Source of the DNA: Glycomyces harbinensis
GTDB taxonomy: Bacteria; Actinomycetota; Actinomycetes; Mycobacteriales; Micromonosporaceae
NCBI RefSeq assembly: GCF_900101745.1
Contig: NZ_FNAD01000022.1
Span: 1 to 64,000 of the forward strand
DNA: 64,000 bases
Direction of reading: 5' to 3'
Every line of letters begins with the position of its first letter. Within the stretch, counting starts at the first letter, position 1. The position numbers and the translations under genes are program-made. The notes under the pieces were generated by a model. The model had not been told where the DNA came from. It did no database searches and saw only the letters and a program-made list of their open reading frames with translations. This document shows, piece by piece, positions 10,078 to 18,320 of the stretch.

Positions 10078-10995
10078 ATGGACGCCGCCATCGAGGTCGC
10101 CGACCTCCGCAAGACCTACCGCGGCCGCAGGACCGGTGAGGTCCGCGCGGTCGACGGCGTGAGCTTCCGCGTCGAACGCGGCGAGTTCTTCGGCATCCTC
10201 GGCCCCAACGGGGCCGGGAAGACCACCACCCTCGAGATCGTCGAGGGCCTGCGCCGGCCCGACTCCGGGACCGTGCGCCTGCTCGGGCGGTCCCCGTGGC
10301 CGCACTCCCCCGAGCTCACCGGCCGCGTCGGCGTGCAGCTCCAGGCCTCCGCGTTCTTCGAGTTCCTCTCCGCCGAAGAGCAGATCGAGACGTTCGCCGA
10401 GCTCTACGGCGCGTCGAAGACCCGCGGCGCGGAGATGCTCGAACTCGTCGGCCTCGCCGAGCACGCGAACGTGCGCTGCGAGAAGCTCTCCGGCGGCCAG
10501 CAGCAGCGCCTGTCCATCGCCTGCGCCCTCGTCGGCGACCCCGAGCTGGTGTTCCTCGACGAGCCCACCGCCGCCCTCGACCCGCAGGCGCGGCGCAACC
10601 TCTGGGACCTCATGCGCGCGATCAACGCCGAAGGCCGCACCGTCGTGCTCACCACGCACTACATGGAGGAGGCCGAGGCGCTCTGCGACCGGGTGGCGAT
10701 CATGGACGCCGGGAAGATCCGCGCCGTCGACTCCCCCGCCGGGTTCGTCAAGGGCCTCGACGCGCCCACGCGCGTCACCGTCGCGGCCGGGCAGCTCACC
10801 GGCGAGCGCATCGACGAGCTCGCGGCGGGCGAGGCGGTCAGCGCCGACGAGACCACCGTCGTCTTCGAGACCCGCGACCCGCGGAAGCTCCTGACGGCCC
10901 TGGCGTCCGACGGGGCCCTGGAGGGCCTGGCGGTGCGCACGGCGAACCTCGAGGACGTGTTCCTCCACGTGACCGGACGGGAATGGCGCGCATGA
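10078..10995 (+). CDS. ABC exporter ATP-binding protein (ABC-2 type)
   Basis: A 305-residue ATPase with Walker [11 protein letters not shown], signature KLSGGQQQRLSIA, Walker B LVFLDEPTAALDPQ and the switch His in LTTHYMEEAE. The C-terminal 90 residues form the extension typical of drug/lipid exporter ATPases and end in LEDVFLHVTGREWRA. It pairs with the permease immediately downstream (ATGA overlap at 10992-10995). Substrate unknown; such two-gene systems export antibiotics, lipids or peptides. Transcription appears leaderless. Confidence 0.9.
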   Translation: MDAAIEVADLRKTYRGRRTGEVRAVDGVSFRVERGEFFGILGPNGAGKTTTLEIVEGLRRPDSGTVRLLGRSPWPHSPELTGRVGVQLQASAFFEFLSAEEQIETFAELYGASKTRGAEMLELVGLAEHANVRCEKLSGGQQQRLSIACALVGDPELVFLDEPTAALDPQARRNLWDLMRAINAEGRTVVLTTHYMEEAEALCDRVAIMDAGKIRAVDSPAGFVKGLDAPTRVTVAAGQLTGERIDELAAGEAVSADETTVVFETRDPRKLLTALASDGALEGLAVRTANLEDVFLHVTGREWRA

Positions 10996-12089
10996 GCCTC
11001 GACACCGAGACGATCCCCGACACCGCGCCGCCGAAGGGCCGGGCGTTCCTGAGCCTGTTCAAGGCCCTGGGCCGCGGCTGGCTGCGCGACCGCAGCCAGG
11101 TGTTCTTCACGATCCTGCTGCCGCTGATGTTCATGGTCCTGCTGTCGAGCGTGTTCGGCTCCACCGGCGACTCGGCCTCGCGGATCCTCGCCGTGGGCGA
11201 CGTCCCGGTGCTCGAGGGCGCCGACGCCGACGACTTCGACGTGGCCTCGGCGCCCGACCTGGACAAGGCGCTGGCGCTGCTGCGCGAGGGCGAGGCGGAC
11301 GCCGCAGTCGTCCAGGACGGCGACACGGTGCTCGTCTACCCGTCGCCGACGAGCTCGACCTCGGGTGCGATCGCGGCGGGGAACCTCTCGGCGCTGGTCG
11401 ACGACGTGAACGTCGAGGTCCTCTCGGCGGCGGCCCCGGGCGAGCCGGTGCTCCGAACCGAGGTCGAGGAGGCCGACGGCGGCTCGCTCAGGCCCATCCA
11501 GTACCTGGCGCCGGGCATCCTGGCCTGGGGGATCGCGATCTCGGGCGTGTTCGGGGCGGCCGGCACGATCGTGGACTGGAAGCGGGACAAGCTCCTGCGG
11601 CGCCTGCGGTTGACGCCGGCGTCGGTGTCGACGTTCCTGGGCGCGAAGGTCTCGGTGAACCTGGTGGTCGCGATCGCGCAGACCGCGGTGTTCCTGGCGG
11701 TGGCGGCCCTGGGGTTCGGGCTGGAGCTGTCGGCGTGGACGTGGTTCGCGGCGCCGCTGGTGCTGCTGGGGACGCTCGCGTTCCTGGCGATCGGGGTGGT
11801 CATCGGCGGCATCGCCAAGACCAGTCCGGGCGCGGCGGGCCTGAGCAACCTGGTGACGATGCCGATGGCCTTCATCTCGGGCGCGTTCTTCCCCCTGGCC
11901 CTGTCGCCGGAGTGGGTGCAGACGCTGTCGTACCTGTCCCCGATGCGGTACCTGAACGAGGCCTTGCAGTCGGTGGTGGTCTACGGGGAGCCGCCGACGG
12001 CGGTCCTGCCGCAGATCGGCTTCCTCGCGGTCTTCGCCGCGGTGGTCGCCCTGATCTCGTGGAAGACCTTCAAGTTCGACGAGTTGTGA
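10992..12089 (+). CDS. ABC-2 type exporter permease
   Basis: A 365-residue permease. A cytoplasmic N-terminus leads into helix 1 (VFFTILLPLMFMVLLSSVFG). A soluble outer domain of about 110 residues follows, then helices 2-6 (GILAWGIAISGVFGAAGTIV to GFLAVFAAVVALISW). The PMAFISGAFFPLALSPEWVQ segment before the last outer loop is characteristic of ABC-2 permeases. The start codon ATG 10992 overlaps the ATPase stop by 4 nt. A weak hairpin at 12094-12108 may end the operon. The following 110 bases hold an A/T-rich patch (12150-12195) but no gene. Confidence 0.88.
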   Translation: MSLDTETIPDTAPPKGRAFLSLFKALGRGWLRDRSQVFFTILLPLMFMVLLSSVFGSTGDSASRILAVGDVPVLEGADADDFDVASAPDLDKALALLREGEADAAVVQDGDTVLVYPSPTSSTSGAIAAGNLSALVDDVNVEVLSAAAPGEPVLRTEVEEADGGSLRPIQYLAPGILAWGIAISGVFGAAGTIVDWKRDKLLRRLRLTPASVSTFLGAKVSVNLVVAIAQTAVFLAVAALGFGLELSAWTWFAAPLVLLGTLAFLAIGVVIGGIAKTSPGAAGLSNLVTMPMAFISGAFFPLALSPEWVQTLSYLSPMRYLNEALQSVVVYGEPPTAVLPQIGFLAVFAAVVALISWKTFKFDEL

Positions 12090-12219
12090 GCGAAGCTCAC
12101 TGAGCTTGCGCCGCTTGGGTTGTCGGACCCCGCGTGTACTATTGCGCCAGGGGTCACTTAAGGGGTATATATCACGATAAATGCGGAAATAGGCGCCTTT
12201 GGCTATCGCCTGGTGCCGC

Positions 12220-13071
12220 TCAGTTCGCCTTGAGGACCGCGTCGTAGACGTCCCTTCGGCTCACGCCGTAGCGGACCGCCACCTCCTTCATCGCCGTCTT
12301 GCGCTCGGTTCCGGCCGCCTCCAGGGCGGCCACCGCCGCGGCCATCGCCTCCGGGGTCGCCTCGCTCGCGTCCGGGCCCGTCCAGCCCGAGACGACGAGC
12401 GTGATCTCGCCTCGCGGCGGGTCGGCCTCGGCGCCCTCGGCCAGCGCGCCCAGGCCGCCGCGCCGGACCTCCTCGTGGGTCTTGGTCAGTTCCCGGCACA
12501 GCGCCGCGGGCCGGTCCTCGCCGAGCACCGAGGCCATGGCGCGCAGCGTGTCCGCGACGCGGCGCGGCGACTCGAAGAACACCATGGTGCGCCGCTCCTC
12601 GGCGAGCTCGGTGAACAATCGGCGGCGCTCGCCGTCCTTGCGGGGCGCGAAGCCCTCGAAGCAGAACCGGTCGCACGGCATCCCCGACAGCGCCAGCGCC
12701 GTCGTCACCGCGCTCGCGCCCGGCGCGCAGGTGACCGCGATCCCGGCGTCGACGGCGGCCCTGACCAGCCGGAATCCGGGATCCGACACCGACGGCATGC
12801 CCCCGTCGGTGATGACGGCGACCCGCTTTCCGTCGTACAATTGTTCGAGAAGGGTCGCCGTTTTCCCGCTCTCGTTCGCCTCGAAATACGACGTGATCGC
12901 AGCTGTTGGAACGACTCCGAGTTCGCTCAAGAGCCGGCGGAGCCGCCGGGTATCCTCTGCGGCGATGACGTCGGCCCGGGCCAGCTCGGCACGGAGCCGA
13001 GACGAGGCGTCCTCTGGATTTCCCAGCGGCGCACCGAGAAGCACCAAAACGCCTGTTGATGATGTCGACAC
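12220..13071 (-). CDS. rsmI: 16S rRNA (cytidine1402-2'-O)-methyltransferase RsmI
   Basis: A 283-residue SAM-dependent tetrapyrrole-methylase-fold enzyme that 2'-O-methylates C1402 in the decoding centre. Motifs: LLGAPLGNPEDAS, AAEDTRRLRRLL, ITDGGMPSVSDPGFRLV (SAM loop), CAPGASAVTTALALSG, FEGFAPRK and MVFFESPRRVADTL. The C-terminal KEVAVRYGVSRRDVYDAVL is the usual helix-turn-helix-like tail. GTG at 13071 is preferred because GGGGGA lies about 10 nt upstream and the conserved N-terminus begins a few residues later. It is divergent from the Mrr-like gene. Confidence 0.93.
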   Translation of the reverse strand: MSTSSTGVLVLLGAPLGNPEDASSRLRAELARADVIAAEDTRRLRRLLSELGVVPTAAITSYFEANESGKTATLLEQLYDGKRVAVITDGGMPSVSDPGFRLVRAAVDAGIAVTCAPGASAVTTALALSGMPCDRFCFEGFAPRKDGERRRLFTELAEERRTMVFFESPRRVADTLRAMASVLGEDRPAALCRELTKTHEEVRRGGLGALAEGAEADPPRGEITLVVSGWTGPDASEATPEAMAAAVAALEAAGTERKTAMKEVAVRYGVSRRDVYDAVLKAN

Positions 13072-13245
13072 CCGGCCAGTATCCCCCACCGCCTCCGGCG
13101 GTGAACCGGCTCGGTGAACGCGCCGCGACGGGCCGCACATGCAGGATGCCGATCCATGCTGTCGGGTACCGGACATTGACCTTACGCGTGAGCGAACGGT
13201 AACGGATACTCGTAGTCACAACACAGGCGACATAACGCCAGCCGC

Positions 13246-13282
13246 CTCACGGCGACGCTTGCAAGCCGTAAATCTGTCGAGC
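13246..13282 (+). repeat. copy A of a 37-nt intergenic element
   Basis: This 37-nt stretch matches 42261-42297 at 31 of 37 positions. Both copies share CTCACGGCG, GCTTGCAAGCCGT and TGTC. Each contains the palindrome GCTTGCAAGC and an ACGGC...GCCGT pair able to form a small hairpin. Here it lies 24 nt before the start of the Mrr-like gene, in its leader. Origin and role unknown. Confidence 0.5.
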
Positions 13283-13306
13283 CCTCTGAACCAAGTGGAG
13301 GCCGCC

Positions 13307-13966
13307 TTGTCCGTGATACTCAGAGTTGGAGCGGGAATCGCCGCTCTCATCCTCGGTTACCTCGTTCTCGGATTCATAGCGGACCATTGGGCCTGGTTCG
13401 CGTCGGTGGCGATCCTGTTGGGGGGCACGACCCTCGCGGGTTGGTTCCTGTTCCGCAGCCGCGGCCACGAGCACCGGGACCGGGCCCTGACCGCCGAGCG
13501 GCACGCGCTCATGCGCGACGTCGACAGGATGAACATCCCCGACTTCGACGTGATGATCGGCCGCCTGCTGGTCGGCCTGGACGCCAAGCGCGTCAAGAAG
13601 TTCGGGCACCGCAAGAACGACCTGGGCTGCAACTACGTGGTCACCTTCTCCAACGGCAAGCGGATCATCGTGCGCGCCAAGAAGGACGACCGCGCGATGC
13701 GCAGCCGCAACGGCAACCGGCACGTCCAGATCCTCGGCGGCGAGATCAAGCCGCGCTGGGACTGCGACGCGGGCGTGCTCATCACCAACGCCAACCTGCA
13801 CTGGATGCACCACGCCTCCCGCAACGAGGCGGTGGCCGCGCAGCTGGGCGTCCTCATCGTCGACCGGATCCGCCTGGCGGAGTGGATCGAGACCGGCGAG
13901 GCTCCCGTCGAGCTGCGTCCGGTCCGCGCCGCGATCCCGGCGAGCAGCGCGACGGCCGTGCAGTGA
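13307..13966 (+). CDS. membrane-anchored Mrr-like (restriction-endonuclease fold) protein
   Basis: A 219-residue protein with two membrane helices (residues 3-30 and 35-57) and a cytoplasmic domain resembling the Mrr catalytic fold: FDVMIGRLLVGLDAKRVKKFG, then NDLGCNYVVTFSNGKRIIV, RAKK, and AGVLITNANL plus LIVDRIRLAEWI. In active Mrr proteins the core reads Asp...Asp...Gln/Glu-x-Lys. Here the second Asp is Asn and the Gln/Glu is Arg (RAK), so nuclease activity is doubtful. The TTG at 13307 follows GGAGG by 5 nt; GTG 13313 is also possible. The gene is monocistronic, with repeat element A in its leader and a terminator after it. Confidence 0.6.
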   Translation: MSVILRVGAGIAALILGYLVLGFIADHWAWFASVAILLGGTTLAGWFLFRSRGHEHRDRALTAERHALMRDVDRMNIPDFDVMIGRLLVGLDAKRVKKFGHRKNDLGCNYVVTFSNGKRIIVRAKKDDRAMRSRNGNRHVQILGGEIKPRWDCDAGVLITNANLHWMHHASRNEAVAAQLGVLIVDRIRLAEWIETGEAPVELRPVRAAIPASSATAVQ

Positions 13967-13986
13967 GCGGCATGAAGTGGTGAAAG

Positions 13987-14012
13987 GCGCGGTGCCGGGA
14001 GCGGCACCGCGC
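13987..14012 (+). terminator. terminator after the Mrr-like gene
   Basis: A perfect 11-bp stem (GCGCGGTGCCG) with loop GGAG, 20 nt past the stop codon. Confidence 0.7.
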
Positions 14013-14056
14013 GGTGAGACTCCGCCGCGCCGGGAGGCAGCGCTCCGCGGCGCGGC

Positions 14057-14103
14057 GACACGACCGCGGCCCCGGGCTCTGAGCCCGGGGCCGCGGTCGT
14101 GTC
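14057..14103. terminator. very long bidirectional hairpin
   Basis: A perfect 23-bp inverted repeat around a single central T, between the convergent Mrr-like gene and the HtrA-like gene. Arm begins GACACGACCGCGGCCCCGG. It probably terminates the regulator/protease operon on the minus strand. Confidence 0.85.
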
Positions 14104-14110
14104 CGGGAGG

Positions 14111-15565
14111 TCAGGAGGCGGCGAGGGTCGCCGTGGTCTCCTGCTCCTGCTCGTCCCTGGAGTAGGTGATGGCGATCTCGGTGCCCGAGGCGGTGCCCTG
14201 GACGGCGGCGACCACTTCGGAGGCGCTGGTGATCGGCTCGCCGTTGACGGCGGTGATGATGTCGCCCTCCTGGAGCCCGGCGGTCTCGGCGGGCGAGCCG
14301 CCTTCGACGCTGAGGACCATGGCCCCGTTGCCGTCGGTGTCGGCCACCGAGACGCCGAGGTAGCCCTGCTCGACCGAGCCGTTCTCGATGAGCTGCTCGA
14401 CCGTGTTCTGCACGGTGTTGGACGGGATCGCGAAGCCCAGGCCGATCGAGCCCGAGTCGGTGGTCGCGATCGCGGTGTTGATGCCGATGAGCTCCCCGTT
14501 GCCGTTGACGAGCGCGCCCCCGGAGTTGCCGGAGTTGATGGCCGCGTCGGTCTGGAGGAGCCCGGTGAGGGTCTGGCCCTGCTGCTGGCCCATGCCCTGG
14601 GACTCCTCGCCGGCGACGGTCATGGACCGGTCGAGGGCCGAGACGATGCCGGTGGTCACGGTGCCTTCCAGGCCCAGCGGGGAGCCGATGGCGAGGGCCG
14701 CGTCGCCCACCTGGATGCCGTCGGAGTCGCCGAAGGCGATCGGCGTCAGGTCGTCGACGCCGGAGACCTGGATGACGGCGAGGTCCTGGGTGTAGTCGGT
14801 GGCGATGATCTCGGCTCCGGCGGTGGTGCCGTCGGAGAAGCGGACCTCGACCGACTGCGCGCCGTCGACCACGTGGTTGTTGGTGACGATGTAGCCGTCG
14901 TCGGAGTAGACCACGCCCGAGCCCTCGGCGGAGTCGGTCACGATGGTGACCACCGAGGGGCTGACCTTGTTGACGATGTCGGTGTAGGTCATGCCGTCGC
15001 CGGCGTCCATCGAGACGGACTCCACGACGGTGGTCCCGCCGCCCGAGTCGTTGAGGAACCATCCGGCGATGCCGCCCGCGCCGCCGGCGGCGAGTGCCAG
15101 GACGAGCGCCCCGGCGACGAGCTTGCCGCGGCCCCGCGGCGCGACGGGCACGCCGGGCTGCTGGTACATCGGGGGGACGGGCGGCCCGGCGGGAGGCCAG
15201 CCGGGGGCGGTCCCGGGCGCGGCCATCTGCGGGACGCCGTGGGGGGCGTGCGCCCCCTGGAGGACGCGGGTCTGCTCGGTCGGCGCGGCCGCGGGAGCGA
15301 CGGGCCCGGCGTGGTTCGGGAGTCCGGAGGGGCCGGCGGGCGGTCCGGCGGGCTGCGGTGCGGCGGGGTGGGCGGCCGGGGCGCCGTGGCCGACGACGGC
15401 CGTGTCGCCGGGGCTCACCGGGGGCAGGCTCGACTCGCCCGCCACGGGCAGGTTCGGTTCGGCCAGGAGGTCCGGCTGCTCGGCCGGCGGGGCGGTCTCA
15501 GGGGCGGAAGGCCCTTCAGGGCCCTGCGGTGCGGTCCCCTCGGGGGCCTTCTCAGTGCTGCTCAT
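14111..15565 (-). CDS. HtrA/DegP-family serine protease, PepD-like
   Basis: A 484-residue membrane-anchored protease. Residues 1-145 are a disordered Pro/Ala-rich cytoplasmic tail. One helix follows at 148-171 (LVAGALVLALAAGGAGGIAG). The trypsin-like domain has the full triad: H231 (TNNHVV), D261 (QDLAVIQ) and S348 (SGNSGGAL). A PDZ domain occupies about 390-480 (GYLGVSV, AGLQEGDIITAVNG). It should degrade or chaperone misfolded exported proteins outside the membrane. The order regulator, kinase, HtrA protease matches mprA-mprB-pepD of Mycobacterium. No Shine-Dalgarno precedes the ATG at 15565. The 182-nt gap after the kinase holds an A/T-rich tract (about 15604-15630) that could carry its own promoter. 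Confidence 0.9.
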   Translation of the reverse strand: MSSTEKAPEGTAPQGPEGPSAPETAPPAEQPDLLAEPNLPVAGESSLPPVSPGDTAVVGHGAPAAHPAAPQPAGPPAGPSGLPNHAGPVAPAAAPTEQTRVLQGAHAPHGVPQMAAPGTAPGWPPAGPPVPPMYQQPGVPVAPRGRGKLVAGALVLALAAGGAGGIAGWFLNDSGGGTTVVESVSMDAGDGMTYTDIVNKVSPSVVTIVTDSAEGSGVVYSDDGYIVTNNHVVDGAQSVEVRFSDGTTAGAEIIATDYTQDLAVIQVSGVDDLTPIAFGDSDGIQVGDAALAIGSPLGLEGTVTTGIVSALDRSMTVAGEESQGMGQQQGQTLTGLLQTDAAINSGNSGGALVNGNGELIGINTAIATTDSGSIGLGFAIPSNTVQNTVEQLIENGSVEQGYLGVSVADTDGNGAMVLSVEGGSPAETAGLQEGDIITAVNGEPITSASEVVAAVQGTASGTEIAITYSRDEQEQETTATLAAS

Positions 15566-15747
15566 GTACGCAGCATGCAGGTCGCAGCTCTCGGCCCGCT
15601 GCGAAAACGCCTTAAAACCCTTTAATGAACCGAGGCGGGCCCAGGCCCGGGCGCACTGGTCAGACGGGTCGGACCTGCGCGGCGGCGCCGGGGAGGCCCC
15701 GCTTTGGACCGGCGCTTCCTTAGAGAAGCCACAAGACGTCCCGGCGC

Positions 15748-17256
15748 TCATTCGGCCGGCGGCTCGGCGGTCGGCTCGGCGGTCAGCCGCACCGTGAACT
15801 CGGTGCCCTCGCCGGGCTCGGACGCGACCTGGACGGTCCCGCCGTGGGCCTTGACGATGGCCGCGACGATCGCGAGGCCGAGCCCCGACCCGGAGTGCAC
15901 GACCGCGTCGGAGCGGAAGAACCGCTCGAAGACCCGCTCGGCGGTCGCGGGCTCCATGCCGGGCCCGTCGTCGGTGACCGTGGCGCGCACCGTCTCGCCC
16001 TCGGCGGCGATCTCGACGCTGACGCGCGTGCCCGCGGGCGTGTGCCGGACGGCGTTCGACAGGAGGTTGTCGAGGACCTGGCGCATGCGGGCCCGGTCGG
16101 CCGCGACGACCGTGGAGCCGCCGGGCACGTACGCGAAGCTGAACTCGTGGTCCTCGGACATGACCGCGTGGGCCGCGACGGCCTCGTGGCCGAGCACGGC
16201 GAGGTCGACCGGTTCGGTCTCCACCGGCCGCTCCTGCCCCAGCCGCGCCAGGTGCAGCAGGTCCCCCACGAGCAGGCCCATGCGCTTGGCGGCCTCCTCG
16301 ATCTGCCCGATGTAGTGCTGGCGGTCGGCCTCGGGCATCTGCGGGTTGGTGCGCACCAGCTCGGCGTACCCGCGCACGCTCGTCAGCGGGGTCCGCAGCT
16401 CGTGCGAGGCGTCGGCGATGAACTCCCGCATCCGCTCCTCGGAGTCGTGCGCGCGCTCCTCGGAGTACTCGCGGGCCCTGATCGAGCCCTCGATCTTGGT
16501 GAGCATCGAGTTGATGGCCCAGCCGACGCGCCCGACCTCGGTGTTCGGGTCGTGGTCGGGGACGCGCCGCGAGTAGTTCCCGGCCGCGATCATCGCCGCG
16601 GTGTTCTCGATCTGGCGCAGCGGCGACAGGCTCGCGCGCACCAGGCCCACGCCGATCGCCGCGAGGCCGGCCAGGACGCCCGCGCCGATGAGCAGGTCGA
16701 CCCACACCAGGCCGGCGACGGTCTTGTCGAAGTGCGCGAGCTTGTAGGAGAGCACGTAGTAGGCGTCGGCCTGGAGGTTGTGCTCCTCGGGGTCGTACTC
16801 GGGGTCGCCGGTGCCGACCTCGGTGCCGCGCACGCCCAGCACCCGCCAGCGCGTGGTGCCGTCCTCGCCGAGCGCGGTGAAGGCCTCGCCGTCGGCGGCC
16901 TCGAGGTCGTCGTAGTCGAACACGGGCATGTCGTGGCGGTCGTCGGGCCCGTCCAGGCGGTTGCCGTCGCTGCCGAGGATGCTGAAGATGTACTGCTCGG
17001 GGCGCAGCCCGGGGGCCTCGTCGGAGTCCTCGAAGATCGTGACGTCGAACATGTCGGGCTCCCAGCTGAGGAGCTGGGTCTCGAGCTCTTCGTCGACGGT
17101 GCCGAGGAAGTAGGCGTGCAGGGCCATGATCGTGGAGACGCTGATGAGGATGAGGGATCCGGCCACGAGGACGAGCACGGCCGCGGTGAGCCGGACCCTC
17201 AGGGGGGTGCGGTCCCACTTGTCGCGGACGCCTTCAACGACGCGCGGTGCGCTCAA
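15748..17256 (-). CDS. sensor histidine kinase, MprB-like
   Basis: A 502-residue two-component sensor. Helix 1 lies at residues 22-44 and an outer sensor domain of about 140 acidic residues follows. Helix 2 (LLIGAGVLAGLAAIGVGLV) leads to HAMP, then the H-box FIADASHELRTPL, the N-box DNLLSNAVRHTP, the G1 motif VTDDGPGM and the G2 motif GSGLGLAIV. The start is TTG at 17256, whose TTGA overlaps the regulator's TGA, giving translational coupling. There is no in-frame ATG/GTG before the first helix that fits better. Family knowledge: MprB-type kinases sense envelope stress and act on the adjacent OmpR-type regulator. Confidence 0.9.
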   Translation of the reverse strand: MSAPRVVEGVRDKWDRTPLRVRLTAAVLVLVAGSLILISVSTIMALHAYFLGTVDEELETQLLSWEPDMFDVTIFEDSDEAPGLRPEQYIFSILGSDGNRLDGPDDRHDMPVFDYDDLEAADGEAFTALGEDGTTRWRVLGVRGTEVGTGDPEYDPEEHNLQADAYYVLSYKLAHFDKTVAGLVWVDLLIGAGVLAGLAAIGVGLVRASLSPLRQIENTAAMIAAGNYSRRVPDHDPNTEVGRVGWAINSMLTKIEGSIRAREYSEERAHDSEERMREFIADASHELRTPLTSVRGYAELVRTNPQMPEADRQHYIGQIEEAAKRMGLLVGDLLHLARLGQERPVETEPVDLAVLGHEAVAAHAVMSEDHEFSFAYVPGGSTVVAADRARMRQVLDNLLSNAVRHTPAGTRVSVEIAAEGETVRATVTDDGPGMEPATAERVFERFFRSDAVVHSGSGLGLAIVAAIVKAHGGTVQVASEPGEGTEFTVRLTAEPTAEPPAE

Positions 17257-17972
17257 CGATGCTGCTCCCGCAGGACGTAGCCGATGCCCCGCAGGGTCTG
17301 GATGAGCTTGGGCTCGCCGGTGTCGACCTTGCGGCGCAGGTAGGACACGTAGGATTCGACGATGCCGTCGTCGCCGCGGAAGTCGTAGCGCCACACGTGG
17401 TCGAGGATCTGGGCCTTGGAGAGGACGCGGCCGGCGTTGATCATGAAGTAGCGCAGGAGCTTGAACTCGGTGGGCGAGAGCTGGACGGCCTTGCCGGCGC
17501 GCCAGACCTCGTGGGTCTCCTCGTCGAGTTCGAGGTCGGCGTACTGGAGGCGGGAGGGGCGGGGCAGTTCGCCGGAGGAGCGGCGCAGGACGGCGCGGAT
17601 GCGGGCGACGACCTCTTCGAGCGCGAAGGGCTTGGTGATGTAGTCGTCGCCGCCGACGGAGAGGCCGGTCACGGTGTCGGCGGTGTCGTCGCGGGCGGTG
17701 AGGAAGAGCACGGGGGTGTGGTCGGAGCCCGAGCGCATGCGGCGCACGACCTCGAAGCCGTCGAAGTCGGGGAGGTTCACGTCGAGGACGACCAGGTCGG
17801 GGCGGTGGCGTGCGATGGACCGCAGCGCCTCGTCGCCGGTGCCGACGGCGTGGACGGCGAAGCCCGCGTAGCGCAGCGAGGTCGCCAGCAGCTCGCAGAT
17901 GTTCTCCTCGTCCTCGACGACGAGGAGGGTGGCCTCGGTCTCGGTGCTCGGCTGGCCAGTCGAAAGCGGCAT
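17253..17972 (-). CDS. OmpR-family response regulator, MprA-like
   Basis: A 239-residue regulator. The receiver domain has acidic residues in VVEDEEN, the phospho-acceptor Asp in LVVLDVNLPDFDGF, Thr in LFLTARD and Lys in DDYITKPF. The C-terminal winged helix carries LSPTEFKLLRYFMINAGRVL and VESYVSYLRRKVD. ATG 17972 has a GAGAGG site just upstream; the longer open frame to 18299 has no conserved sequence. It heads the regulator-kinase-protease operon, so it probably autoregulates and drives the PepD-like protease. Its promoter is annotated separately. Confidence 0.92.
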   Translation of the reverse strand: MPLSTGQPSTETEATLLVVEDEENICELLATSLRYAGFAVHAVGTGDEALRSIARHRPDLVVLDVNLPDFDGFEVVRRMRSGSDHTPVLFLTARDDTADTVTGLSVGGDDYITKPFALEEVVARIRAVLRRSSGELPRPSRLQYADLELDEETHEVWRAGKAVQLSPTEFKLLRYFMINAGRVLSKAQILDHVWRYDFRGDDGIVESYVSYLRRKVDTGEPKLIQTLRGIGYVLREQHR

Positions 17973-18026
17973 AGGCCTCTCACAGGGTCGGCGGGTCAGG
18001 GCTCCGCAGGTCACAGATGGTTCTGA

Positions 18027-18055
18027 AGCATACGCCTGCGGCACTGGCGCGCCAA
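18027..18055 (-). promoter_or_regulatory. promoter of the regulator-kinase-protease operon
   Basis: On the minus strand TTGGCG (-35, 18055-18050) and TATGCT (-10, 18032-18027) are separated by exactly 17 nt. Predicted start near 18020 gives a 5' UTR of about 48 nt before the ATG at 17972. Confidence 0.55.
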
Positions 18056-18216
18056 GCCGTCGCGGAACGGCACTGTCGCGCGCAAGCTCGCCTACGGCTC
18101 GCGAGCATCGCCGAGGCGGCGGACGGCGCGTGACCGTGCGCACGGGGCCGCGACACGGACGAGTGACCTTTATCCGAGTAGTGCCCGGGTTTGCGGGAAA
18201 CGGTCGCGCGCGAGCT

Positions 18217-18241
18217 GTTTTCCGTCGTGACCGTCGGATAG
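18217..18241 (+). promoter_or_regulatory. SigB/SigF-type promoter before the STAS gene
   Basis: GTTT (18217-18220), a 15-nt spacer and GGATAG (18236-18241) resemble the GTTT-N14-16-GGGTAT pattern read by general-stress sigma factors. The predicted start would be about 70 nt before the ATG at 18321. This would place an anti-anti-sigma factor under the sigma factor it releases. The rest of the 348-nt gap shows no gene. Confidence 0.4.
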
Positions 18242-18320
18242 ACTTTGTGTCGCAGCCGAGACCGTGTTCGAGGACATCGACGTGCTCGGGCCGGGGCACC
18301 CTACCGAATCAGGTGAGTTC

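Noticed and set aside
17973-18299. 109-residue N-terminal extension of the response regulator
   Set aside because: The extension is Arg/Pro-rich with no similarity to receiver domains and crosses a good promoter; ATG 17972 has its own ribosome site.
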